12,815 bases of DNA, from the NCBI GenBank assembly GCA_043101835.1, contig JBICHM010000348.1, forward strand, positions 1 to 12,815, read 5' to 3'. Position numbers and translations under genes: made by a program. This document shows positions 6,176 through 12,815 of this stretch, one piece after another. Below the pieces are notes generated by a model. That model had not been told where the DNA came from. It saw only the letters and a program-made list of their open reading frames with translations, and ran no database searches. Source of the DNA: JBICHM01 sp043101835. GTDB taxonomy: Bacteria > Planctomycetota > Phycisphaerae > Phycisphaerales > UBA1924. Each line of letters starts with the position of its first letter. Position 1 is the first letter of the stretch.

Positions 6176-8221
6176 ATGCGCGAACAGGGCGAACGATCGG
6201 TTGTTGAGCAAGCAGTCGAGACAGTCGGCAGCCGCGCGTGGTTCAATCAGCGCGTCGGCGACTTCGACGTCAACGAGAGTCTGCAGACGTTGGGCGCGCT
6301 GGCGGAGGGTTCCGCCGGCCGAGGATTCGATACCGCAAGCCTGCAGATCGATGCGTGGAAGTCGCAGCTCCCGCAATTGCACACCGAGCTTCGCTCGCTT
6401 CTCGAGAGGCGCCCGGACGCAGCGAACTGGCGCCTCTTTCTCGAGTACGAGATCCCGCGTCGACAAAAGCGCATCGATGTCGTCGTGCTTTCGCCCAGCG
6501 TTGTGTTTGTGATCGAGTGCAAAGTGGGCACGCCGAAAGTCGAGCGATCGGCGTTGTGGCAAGTGGAGGACTACGCCCTCGACCTCCGCGATTTTCACGA
6601 GCGTTGTGCTGGGATGCGGATCGTGCCGGTTCTCTGGACGACTGGCGGCGCCTATCAGCCCACCCTGTGCGAAGGGGTTGCCCTCCCGGTCTACGCGGTT
6701 GGTCGCGCGGGGTTGGCGAGCGTGCTCGCATCGGAAGCAGCGAGCGCTTCGATAGACAGCCAGAGGCCTTGGGACCCGGTCGGCTGGGATCACGCGGCAT
6801 ACCAACCCACGCCATCGATCATTCAGGCGACGAAGCACCTCTTCGCCCAGCATACCGTCGCAAACCTCTCACATCACTACGCTGACAATCTCGACGCAAC
6901 TGTTCGCGCCGTCGTCGACGCCGCCGCAGCCGCCCAGCGCGATGGCCGTCGCACGATCTGCTTTATCACTGGCGTACCTGGGGCTGGAAAGACGCTTGCG
7001 GGTCTTGCCGCGATTCATGCGGTGGGTGGAACAAGACATGATGCCGCGCGCGGCGCGTACATGTCGGGGAACGGGCCGCTGGTGGAAATCCTGCGAGCGG
7101 CGATCGCTGAAGACTCCGCGGAGCGGATTGGAACGAAGCGAGAGGCCTTGCGCCACGCACGGACGCTCGTCCAGAATGTCCACGAGTTCATCGAGGAGTA
7201 CGGAGTCAAGAGACCAACCTCGCCGCCCGACGAATCGATCGTCGTATTCGATGAGGCCCAGCGAGCCTGGCACGCCAAGAAGCTTCGCCAGCGTCACAAG
7301 CTTCTCAGATACTCAGAGCCAGCGCTCATGTTGGACATCATGGAACGATCAGACCGTCCCGCAGTGCTGATCTGCCTGGTTGGTGGGGGGCAAGAGATCC
7401 ATTCGGGAGAGGCAGGACCTGAAGAGTGGGGGCGAGCGCTTCGGGCGCACCCTGATCGCTGGCGGGTGGTGGCGTCGCCAGACGTACTCGGCGGCGGCGC
7501 GAGCACCGCGCATCATCGGTTGTTCGAAGAGCAGCCGCCCGCGACGATCGAGATCGTTCCAACCGCCGGCATGCACCTCGACGTCAGTGTTCGCAGCCCG
7601 CGGGCACAGCGACTGGCCGAATGGGTCAACGCGGTTCTCTCACTTGACGCCGCCGAAGCGCAAAGAACGCTGCAGCAGATGAATGGCTTTCGGATCGGCA
7701 TGACCCGGAGCCTTGAGGGCGCCAAGCAGTGGCTCCGCGACGCAGGCCGAGACGAGATGCGGCCGGGTCTGGTCACCAGTTCAGGCAACCTCCGACTCCG
7801 AGCGTATGGAATCGAGATCGCGCCAGAGTTCCTGCACGCATGCTCGTTGCCGCACTGGTTTCTGGCGCCGCCATCGGACATTCGGTCGTCGTCTGCGCTC
7901 GAACTCGCGATGACTGAGTTCAAGGTCCAGGGCCTTGAGCTCGACCTCGTCGGGATGTGCTGGGGCGACGACCTCACGGTCACAAAGAGCGGCACATGGC
8001 AGATGCAGCGATTCCGGGGCTCAAAGTGGGTCAACGTGAACCGCGAGGAAGACCGCGACTACCTGCTCAACAAGTACCGAGTGCTGCTCACGCGCGCACG
8101 AGAAGGCATGGTGCTTTGGATCCCGCCGGGCAATGCGAGCGATCGGACGCGCGATCCGGAGCGTCTTAACCGAACGGCGGACTTCCTGGAGGCCGCAGGC
8201 GTGCCGCTCGTCAGCGAATAG
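6176..8221 (+). CDS. PD-(D/E)xK nuclease fused to DUF2075 superfamily 1 helicase
   Basis: A 681-residue two-domain protein. The N-terminal domain (about 85-180) has a PD-(D/E)xK nuclease core: E90/E92, D101 in RIDVVV, E114-x-K116 in FVIECKVG and the helix Q129-x-x-x-Y133. The second domain (about 255-650) is a DUF2075-type SF1 helicase/ATPase with Walker A GVPGAGKT (266-273), Walker B VVFDEAQ (356-362), motif III GGGQEIHSGEAG (403-414), motif V FKVQGLELD (582-590) and motif VI YRVLLTRAREG (634-644). Every key residue I can check is intact. Related proteins are often found in mobile or defence contexts; a role in antiphage defence or DNA processing is inferred. The start ATG at 6176 has no Shine-Dalgarno, and no other in-frame start lies nearby. 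An AT-rich patch with TGGTATTTG (6141-6149) could be an extended -10. GC is clearly lower (about 58-60% in counted lines) and codon use more mixed than in its neighbours, suggesting transfer. It stands alone, with no partner gene, and ends 37 bp from the convergent amidohydrolase gene. Confidence 0.9.
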   Translation: MREQGERSVVEQAVETVGSRAWFNQRVGDFDVNESLQTLGALAEGSAGRGFDTASLQIDAWKSQLPQLHTELRSLLERRPDAANWRLFLEYEIPRRQKRIDVVVLSPSVVFVIECKVGTPKVERSALWQVEDYALDLRDFHERCAGMRIVPVLWTTGGAYQPTLCEGVALPVYAVGRAGLASVLASEAASASIDSQRPWDPVGWDHAAYQPTPSIIQATKHLFAQHTVANLSHHYADNLDATVRAVVDAAAAAQRDGRRTICFITGVPGAGKTLAGLAAIHAVGGTRHDAARGAYMSGNGPLVEILRAAIAEDSAERIGTKREALRHARTLVQNVHEFIEEYGVKRPTSPPDESIVVFDEAQRAWHAKKLRQRHKLLRYSEPALMLDIMERSDRPAVLICLVGGGQEIHSGEAGPEEWGRALRAHPDRWRVVASPDVLGGGASTAHHRLFEEQPPATIEIVPTAGMHLDVSVRSPRAQRLAEWVNAVLSLDAAEAQRTLQQMNGFRIGMTRSLEGAKQWLRDAGRDEMRPGLVTSSGNLRLRAYGIEIAPEFLHACSLPHWFLAPPSDIRSSSALELAMTEFKVQGLELDLVGMCWGDDLTVTKSGTWQMQRFRGSKWVNVNREEDRDYLLNKYRVLLTRAREGMVLWIPPGNASDRTRDPERLNRTADFLEAAGVPLVSE

Positions 8222-8258
8222 CGCCGCGCGTGTCCAGTCACTCGCCCGGCCATCGCCA

Positions 8259-9875
8259 TCACTCTTTCTCCCCCGCCACCATCCCCTTCACATCCGCCAG
8301 CAACCCCTTCGCATCAAACACCACCCCGTCCTTGATCGTCCACACAACCCCGCCCACGCGCTCCAGCTTCCCCGTCTCATCGCTGAAGCGCACCGCGCCG
8401 GTGCCGTAGAGCACCTTCAGGTTCTGGATCGGGTTCTCGCCGACGAGCACCAGGTCCGCCAGCTTCCCGCGCGCCACCGTGCCGAGGTCGTCGCGCCCGA
8501 GCAACTCCGCCCCGTTGTGCGTCGCGCTGCGGATCACCTCGAGCGGATGGAACCCCGCCTCCTGCAGCATCTCCAGCTCGCGGATGTACGCGAAGCCGTA
8601 CACCTTGTAGATGAACCCCGCATCTTCGCCCGTCGTCACGCGACCGCCGCGGTTCTTGTACTCGTTCACGAACACCATCCACCGCCGGAAGTTGTCGCGC
8701 CACGCGACCTCGTCCCAGGTCGTCCAGTCGAGCCAGAAACTCCCGTGCGCCGTGCGGCTCGGCTGGAAGAAGTCCCACAGCGCCGGCCAGCAGTACTCCT
8801 CCATCCACTCCGCCTCGCGCGCCCGCATCACATCGCGCGTCGCCTCATAGATCGTGAAGGTCGGGTCGAGCGTGAAGTCGAGCGCCAGCAGCTCGTCCAT
8901 CACCGCGTTCCAGCGCTCGCTCCCCGGCTCGGCCGCCTGCGCCCACAGGCGCCCCGCCTGCCCGAAGCGGTCCTGCTCGTTCTGGTAGTTGTAATCCGGC
9001 GGGTAGTCCTGCACGCGACGATCGACGAAGAGCGCCTCGGGCAGCCCGTACCAGTGCTCCATGCTGTCGAGCCCCATGCGCGCCGTGTCGAGCACCGTCA
9101 GGTCCGTCACCGCCAGCTGCGCATGGTGCATCGCCGTGCGCAGCCCGCGCGCTTCCGCCGTCGCCAGCGCCGCCTCCATCGTCGCCGGCGACGCGCCGAA
9201 GAACTTCAGCCCGTCCGCGCCCGCGTCCGCCACCGCGTTCACCCACGCGACCGCCTCCTCGGGCGTCTTGCTCCCCGGGAACGCCGGATGCACCACGATC
9301 CGCGGCGCCGTGATCGCGTTCGCCTCGCTCCGGCGCTTCTCATTGAGAGTCCAGTCCAGCCCATTCCCCGCCGCGACCTCGCGCACCGTCGTGATCCCGT
9401 GCGCCAGCCACAGCTTGTAGACATACTCCGCCGGCGACGGCTCGCCGAACTCGCCCTGGCTGCTGTTGCCGATGTGCGCGTGCGCGTTGATGAAGCCCGG
9501 CAGCACATACATGTCCGTCGCATCGATCTCCCGATCACCAGGCGCCGGACGCCCCTCCGGTTTGATCGGCGCATTCGGGTAGCCGACGATCCGGACCTCC
9601 GCGATCCGGTTCCCCTCGATCACGATGTCCGCCGGCCCGTACGGCGGCGCCCCAGTCCCGTCGATGATCGTCGCTCCGCGGATCACCAGGCGCTCGAACG
9701 GCCCCTCGCCCTCGGCCCGATCCGGCGCCGGCGCAGTCACCTTCCCGCCCGCCGCGATATGCGCCGCGATGCCCTCGTTGCCGGGCGTCGGTTCGGAACC
9801 GCTCTGCGCCTGCGCGAGCGCAGCGCACGCGGGAAGCAGAGCGAACGAAAGAACGGATGCGAGTCGATGCAACAC
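8259..9875 (-). CDS. Exported metal-dependent amidohydrolase (imidazolonepropionase/prolidase-like)
   Basis: A 538-residue amidohydrolase-superfamily enzyme that hydrolyses C-N bonds with a metal centre. Metal ligands are visible in order: H132 and H134 (NAHAHIG), K224 (DGLKFFG, probably carboxylated), H250 or H251 (MHHAQ), H274 (MEHW) and D418 (TTGEDAGF). The composite beta domain is at both ends: VIRGATIIDGTG (64-75) with IVIEGNRI, and GKLADLVLVGENP (470-482). A Sec signal peptide is seen, with cleavage after AQA (21-23) or possibly lipidation at C17 in LPAC. The protein is longer than the usual 400-450 residues because of a Trp-rich segment between H274 and D418. The start is GTG at 9875, preceded by AAGGAG with an ideal 7-nt gap. 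It lies 47 bp downstream of recQ on the same strand and may be co-transcribed. The substrate (cyclic imide, Xaa-Pro dipeptide or other amide) cannot be told from the sequence. Confidence 0.9.
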   Translation of the reverse strand: MLHRLASVLSFALLPACAALAQAQSGSEPTPGNEGIAAHIAAGGKVTAPAPDRAEGEGPFERLVIRGATIIDGTGAPPYGPADIVIEGNRIAEVRIVGYPNAPIKPEGRPAPGDREIDATDMYVLPGFINAHAHIGNSSQGEFGEPSPAEYVYKLWLAHGITTVREVAAGNGLDWTLNEKRRSEANAITAPRIVVHPAFPGSKTPEEAVAWVNAVADAGADGLKFFGASPATMEAALATAEARGLRTAMHHAQLAVTDLTVLDTARMGLDSMEHWYGLPEALFVDRRVQDYPPDYNYQNEQDRFGQAGRLWAQAAEPGSERWNAVMDELLALDFTLDPTFTIYEATRDVMRAREAEWMEEYCWPALWDFFQPSRTAHGSFWLDWTTWDEVAWRDNFRRWMVFVNEYKNRGGRVTTGEDAGFIYKVYGFAYIRELEMLQEAGFHPLEVIRSATHNGAELLGRDDLGTVARGKLADLVLVGENPIQNLKVLYGTGAVRFSDETGKLERVGGVVWTIKDGVVFDAKGLLADVKGMVAGEKE

Positions 9876-9882
9876 GGCGGAT

Positions 9883-9888
9883 CTCCTT
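9883..9888 (-). promoter_or_regulatory. Ribosome binding site supporting a GTG start
   Basis: Read on the minus strand, AAGGAG is followed by 7 nt (ATCCGCC) and then GTG at 9875. This decides the non-ATG start of the amidohydrolase gene, which places the signal peptide at the very N-terminus. Confidence 0.75.
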
Positions 9889-9906
9889 CAGGGAGCCGCC
9901 ATCCTA

Positions 9907-9928
9907 CCGATCACTCGCCCGATCACTC
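9907..9928. repeat. Tandem 10-bp repeat across the recQ stop codon
   Basis: CCGATCACTC occurs twice (9907-9916 and 9919-9928) with a 2-bp spacer. On the minus strand each copy reads GAGTGATCGG, so the second copy in the plus direction supplies the recQ codons Glu-stop (GAG TGA). It looks like a small local duplication just before the amidohydrolase ribosome site; no function is evident. Confidence 0.5.
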
Positions 9929-11752
9929 CGCCGCCGCCCCCTGCACGCACTCGAGAAACGCCTCCCCGAACTCATCCAGCTTCTTCTGCCCCACGCCCTT
10001 CACCTTGAGCAGCTCGCCCGCCGTCCGCGGCTTGCGCCGCGCCATGTCCCGCAGCGTCGCATCCCCAAACACGATGTACGCCGGCACGCCGCGCTCCGAG
10101 GCGATCTCACGCCGCAGATCGCGCAGCCGGTCGAAGAGGTCCCGGTCCACTCCCGTCCAGTCCCCCGCGTCCTTCGTCCCCGCGCGCTTCGTCGCCACCC
10201 GCGGCCGGCGCAGCGTCACATCCCGCCCGCCCGTGAGGAACCCCGCCGCCTCCTCCGTCAGCAGCAGCACCGGGTACTCACCCACGCTCCGCACCAGCGC
10301 CCCCATATCGATCAGCTGATCGATATACGAGTGCACCGCCGGCGCCGGCGTGCCGGCGAGCAGGCCGTAGACGGTCAGCTGATCGTGCCCCATTTCGCGG
10401 ATGCGCGCCTTGTTGGCGCCGCGCAGCACATCCACCACATGCGCCGCCCCGAACCCGCTCCGCAGACGCGCCACCGCGCTGAGCACCTTCTGCGCCACCA
10501 CCACGCCGTCGCCGATCACCTCGCACTCATCGAGGCACACATCGCACGCGCCGCAGTTGGCCTTCTCGATCGACTGCCCGAAGTAGTTCGCCAGCGCCTC
10601 GTGCCGGCACCGCATCGACGAGCAGAACCGGCGCATGTGCTCGAGTAACTCCACCTGGTGCTCCGGCGGCGCGTCATCGCCCGCGTCGTACGCCGCCATC
10701 GTCATCAGGCGCCGCCACGACATCACATCCGCCGACGAATACAGCAGCACGCACTCAGCCTCCAGCCCGTCGCGCCCCGCGCGCCCCGCCTCCTGCTGGT
10801 AGTGCTCGATCGACTTCGGCATCGCCATGTGCACCACGCACCGCACATCGCTGCGATCGACGCCCATCCCGAACGCCACCGTCGCGCACACCACCTGCAG
10901 CCGCTCCTGCATGAAGCGGTCCTGCACGCGCTGGCGCACAGTCGGATTCAGCCCCGCGTGATACGCCGCGGCTTCAACACCCTGCTTCTTCAGCCAATCC
11001 GCCGTCTTCTCCGTGTCCTTGCGGCTGATGCAGTACACGATCACCGCCTGCCCGTCGTGCCGCTTCACCGCCTCCAGGCACTGGTTCCGCGCATCCACCC
11101 GCGGCAGCACGCGGTACACCAGGTTCGGCCGATCACAGTCACCCACCAGCACCGCCGGGTCCTCGAGCCCCAACTGCACCACGATGTCATCCCGCACGCG
11201 CTCCGTCGCCGTCGCGGTGAACGCGTGCCACGACGCCTCCGGCAGCGTGCGTTTCAGATCCGTCAGGCGCCGGTACTCCGGCCGGAAGTCGTGCCCCCAG
11301 TGGCTGATGCAGTGCGCCTCATCGACGACGATCGCATTCGGCTTCGCGCGCCGCAGCAGGTCGCGCGTGCGGCTCGTCAGCAGGCGCTCCGGCGCAGCGA
11401 AGAGCAGGCGCACCTCGCCCGCCTCGATCGCGCGCTCCGCGTCGGCCTGCTCCTCCGGCGCCATCGCGCTGTGCAGCGCCACCGCCGGCACCCCGCCGGC
11501 GACGAGCCCGTCCACCTGGTCCTTCATCAAGGAGATCAGCGGGCTGACCACCACATCCAACCCGCCCCGCACCAGCGGCGGGATCTGGAAGCACACGCTC
11601 TTCCCCGCGCCAGTCGGCAGCACGACCAGGCTGTCCCGCCCGTCGAGCGACGCCCGGATCGCGTCCTCCTGCAGCGGGCGGAGCGTGTCGTACCCCCAGT
11701 GGCGCTGGAGGATCTCGAGAATGCGGTCGCGCGTCGCGTCAGGCCCCGGCAT
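9923..11752 (-). CDS. recQ: ATP-dependent DNA helicase RecQ
   Basis: A 609-residue 3'-5' DNA helicase that acts in recombination and replication-fork repair in the cytoplasm. Domains in order: helicase core with LRPLQEDAI (motif 0), Walker A TGAGKS (47-52), DEAH (144-147) followed by the RecQ aromatic loop HCISHWGHDFRPEY (147-160), TATATE-like motif III (FTATAT, 178-183) and QEAGRAGRDG (320-329). The RQC zinc site is C382, C400, C403 and C406, followed by a winged helix (about 410-505). The HRDC domain (about 535-605) contains LLKVKGVGQKKLDEFG. Length and order match E. coli RecQ (about 610). The ATG at 11752 is chosen because the family motif starts right after it; an in-frame ATG at 11800 adds 16 unconserved residues deep inside the preceding gene. 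No Shine-Dalgarno is visible, and the start overlaps the end of the hemolysin III gene by 14 bp, which suggests translational coupling. Confidence 0.96.
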   Translation of the reverse strand: MPGPDATRDRILEILQRHWGYDTLRPLQEDAIRASLDGRDSLVVLPTGAGKSVCFQIPPLVRGGLDVVVSPLISLMKDQVDGLVAGGVPAVALHSAMAPEEQADAERAIEAGEVRLLFAAPERLLTSRTRDLLRRAKPNAIVVDEAHCISHWGHDFRPEYRRLTDLKRTLPEASWHAFTATATERVRDDIVVQLGLEDPAVLVGDCDRPNLVYRVLPRVDARNQCLEAVKRHDGQAVIVYCISRKDTEKTADWLKKQGVEAAAYHAGLNPTVRQRVQDRFMQERLQVVCATVAFGMGVDRSDVRCVVHMAMPKSIEHYQQEAGRAGRDGLEAECVLLYSSADVMSWRRLMTMAAYDAGDDAPPEHQVELLEHMRRFCSSMRCRHEALANYFGQSIEKANCGACDVCLDECEVIGDGVVVAQKVLSAVARLRSGFGAAHVVDVLRGANKARIREMGHDQLTVYGLLAGTPAPAVHSYIDQLIDMGALVRSVGEYPVLLLTEEAAGFLTGGRDVTLRRPRVATKRAGTKDAGDWTGVDRDLFDRLRDLRREIASERGVPAYIVFGDATLRDMARRKPRTAGELLKVKGVGQKKLDEFGEAFLECVQGAAAE

Positions 11753-12476
11753 GGCCGGAGGGTAGCGGATCCGCGCCGGAAATGGGCAATTCGTTCGCAT
11801 TCTGTGCGGGACAAGCCTTCCGCGGCGGGATCTCCCCGGCGATCTGGTAGATGAACATCCAGAAGATCCCCAGCCCCACGATCACCGCGATGTGGAACGC
11901 ATCGTGCGGCCCGATCACGCCGGGCACGATTGTCGGCCAGCCGGTGAACTCGAACACCGCCCCGACCGTGTACGCCAGGCCCGCCGCGATCAACTGCACC
12001 GTGTGCCGCCCCCCGTGCAGACGCCACACCGCGATCATCGTCAGCGCCCCGACCCACCCCATCGCCAGGTACAGGCTGATGCCCAGCGCCTCGGGAAAGG
12101 TGTCGAAGAAGATCGTCTTGAGCACGATGCCCGCCGCCGCGCCGATCCAGATGAACGTAAGCACCCCCCAGCGCAGCGGCCCGGTGAAGAGGATCCCGTG
12201 GATGCCCGTGAAGGTGCCCGCGATCAGCAGGAAGATCGCCGCGTGATCGACCCGCTGCAGCACCGCGCGCCCCGCGGTGCCCGAGGGCAGCGCGTGGAAG
12301 GTTGCGCTCGCCGTCAGCAGCAGCACCGCCGTCGCCGCGAAGACGATCAACGACGCCCGGCGCACCGGGGATCCCCGCCCGCGCCGGACCAGCGGCACGG
12401 CGAAGATCGCGAACGCGATCGCCGCGACGGCGTGGGTGATCGTGGCGACAGGATCGTTGATCGCGGCGAGCGGCAT
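11739..12476 (-). CDS. Hemolysin III/PAQR-family integral membrane protein
   Basis: A 245-residue membrane protein of the HlyIII/PAQR (adiponectin-receptor-like) family. Seven hydrophobic segments can be drawn at about 12-30, 41-61, 76-98, 102-122, 132-152, 159-178 and 193-214. The family's metal-site residues are all present: S57-x3-H61 (SATFH), D77 (VDHAAIFLLIAGTF) and H191-x3-H195 (PHDAFH). PAQR proteins are thought to be zinc-dependent hydrolases or membrane-homeostasis factors; the hemolysin name is historical and haemolysis is not implied. A polar tail of about 30 residues follows the last helix. ATG 12476 is preferred to an in-frame TTG at 12494 because GGAGGGG almost touches that TTG; however the same GGAGG is about 20 nt from the ATG, so the start is not certain. 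The last 14 bp overlap the recQ start, implying an operon with recQ. Confidence 0.9.
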   Translation of the reverse strand: MPLAAINDPVATITHAVAAIAFAIFAVPLVRRGRGSPVRRASLIVFAATAVLLLTASATFHALPSGTAGRAVLQRVDHAAIFLLIAGTFTGIHGILFTGPLRWGVLTFIWIGAAAGIVLKTIFFDTFPEALGISLYLAMGWVGALTMIAVWRLHGGRHTVQLIAAGLAYTVGAVFEFTGWPTIVPGVIGPHDAFHIAVIVGLGIFWMFIYQIAGEIPPRKACPAQNANELPISGADPLPSGHAGA

Positions 12477-12556
12477 GTGCGCACTGTAGGGCAACCCCTC
12501 CGCCGGAGAGCCGGGGTTGAAGGCTCGGTACCATCACCGCACCGGAGTCGTCACCC
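12477..12556. promoter_or_regulatory. Divergent intergenic region between hlyIII-like and GNAT genes
   Basis: Only 80 bp separate two divergent start codons, so both promoters must be packed here or overlap the genes. On the plus strand TACCAT (12529-12534) could act as a -10 element, and GGAG (12544-12547) lies 9 nt before the GNAT-type ATG. No clear -35 element is visible on either strand. Confidence 0.35.
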
Positions 12557-12815
12557 ATGCTCTTCGCCAGCACCGAACTCGCCGCCCGCATCGAACGCGC
12601 AGAGGCCGCCCTCATCGGCGACAGCACGGACGCCGCGGCCCGGCGCAGGCCCGGCGCCGGGATCGTCCGACTGGCCATCGGCGGCGGCGTCGCCTGCTAC
12701 GCCGGCCCTGGCTCGCCCCTGAACAAAGTCGCCGGCGCCGGCTTCACCGGCCCGCTCGACCCTGCCGAACTCGACGCCGTCGAAGCGATGTGCGCCGAGC
12801 GCGCGATCCCCGTCC
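12557..12815 (+). CDS. GNAT-family N-acetyltransferase, N-terminal part (3' end outside window)
   Basis: The first 86 codons of an open frame that runs off the right edge. The visible segments LFASTELAARIERAEAALI, AGPGSPLNKVAGAGF and GPLDPAELDAVEAMCAER match the N-terminus of a group of GNAT acetyltransferases, in which a helix is followed by a Gly-Pro-Gly-Ser-Pro-Leu-Asn strand and loop and then a helix leading to an APV-type strand. The acetyl-CoA binding motif would lie outside the window, so the enzymatic role and substrate cannot be confirmed. ATG 12557 has GGAG 9 nt upstream and composition typical of the window. It is divergent from the hemolysin III-like gene. The family call rests on recalled similarity of the N-terminus only. 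Confidence 0.7.
   Translation, partial: MLFASTELAARIERAEAALIGDSTDAAARRRPGAGIVRLAIGGGVACYAGPGSPLNKVAGAGFTGPLDPAELDAVEAMCAERAIPV

Noticed and set aside
6125..6853. Minus-strand open frame of 242 codons with plausible-looking sequence
   Set aside because: It overlaps the N-terminal nuclease domain of the plus-strand gene, where the catalytic motifs are clear. No family resemblance or ribosome site was seen on the minus strand.
8222..8258. Possible bidirectional terminator between the convergent genes
   Set aside because: The 37-bp gap has no stable inverted repeat with a flanking T tract that I can see.
8133..10319. Plus-strand open frame of 728 codons
   Set aside because: It is antisense to the amidohydrolase gene and the end of recQ and is dominated by Arg, Pro and His. 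It is a shadow of real minus-strand genes.
11753..11800. Upstream ATG start for recQ
   Set aside because: The added 16 residues are not RecQ-like and would overlap the hemolysin III-like gene by 62 bp.
10658..11854. Plus-strand open frame of 398 codons
   Set aside because: It is antisense to recQ, with a low-complexity His/Arg-rich product.
1..12815. CRISPR arrays, tRNA or rRNA genes, insertion sequences and integrases
   Set aside because: I looked for regularly spaced repeats, transposase or integrase motifs and structured RNA signatures and found none that hold up.

Overview
The window looks like a chromosomal stretch from a high-GC bacterium. Most genes use codons ending in G or C, Shine-Dalgarno signals are present but uneven, and the gene set includes an exported tricorn-like protease, a Tat-exported gamma-glutamyltransferase-like enzyme and a Sec-exported amidohydrolase. 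This mix suggests an environmental planctomycete (Phycisphaerae-like) or a similar high-GC lineage. The assignment is an inference from gene content and protein style; no rRNA or other marker gene is present.

Layout: a tricorn-like protease gene runs off the left edge on the minus strand (1-2026). A 209-bp divergent intergenic region separates it from a plus-strand run: a gamma-glutamyltransferase-family enzyme (2236-3963), a small unrecognised protein possibly of Tubby/LURP-one type (3975-4454), a RhlE-type DEAD-box RNA helicase (4743-6071) and a nuclease-helicase fusion, PD-(D/E)xK plus DUF2075 (6176-8221). This run meets a minus-strand run head-on across only 37 bp. Read in its own direction, the minus run is a hemolysin III/PAQR membrane protein (12476-11739), RecQ (11752-9923) and a metal-dependent amidohydrolase (9875-8259). 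A GNAT-family acetyltransferase gene begins on the plus strand at 12557 and runs off the right edge.

How the genes relate: hlyIII and recQ overlap by 14 bp and recQ is 47 bp from the amidohydrolase gene, so these three may be co-transcribed. Three of the enzymes (tricorn-like, GGT-like, amidohydrolase) carry export signals and attack peptide or amide bonds, which fits scavenging of external peptides, although their substrates are unknown. The helicase, RecQ and the DUF2075 protein act on nucleic acids but show no sign of forming one system.

The most unusual gene is the DUF2075 nuclease-helicase. Its base composition and codon use are visibly different from its neighbours (about 58-60% GC in hand-counted lines against about 67-77% in most neighbouring lines), its motifs are intact, and it looks like a horizontally acquired single-gene defence or nucleic-acid-processing module. 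Second are the GGT-like enzyme, which keeps the catalytic threonine but has lost the residues that bind the glutamate moiety in classical GGT, and the structured leader in front of the DEAD-box helicase gene. I found no RNA genes, CRISPR arrays, insertion sequences or integrase genes.
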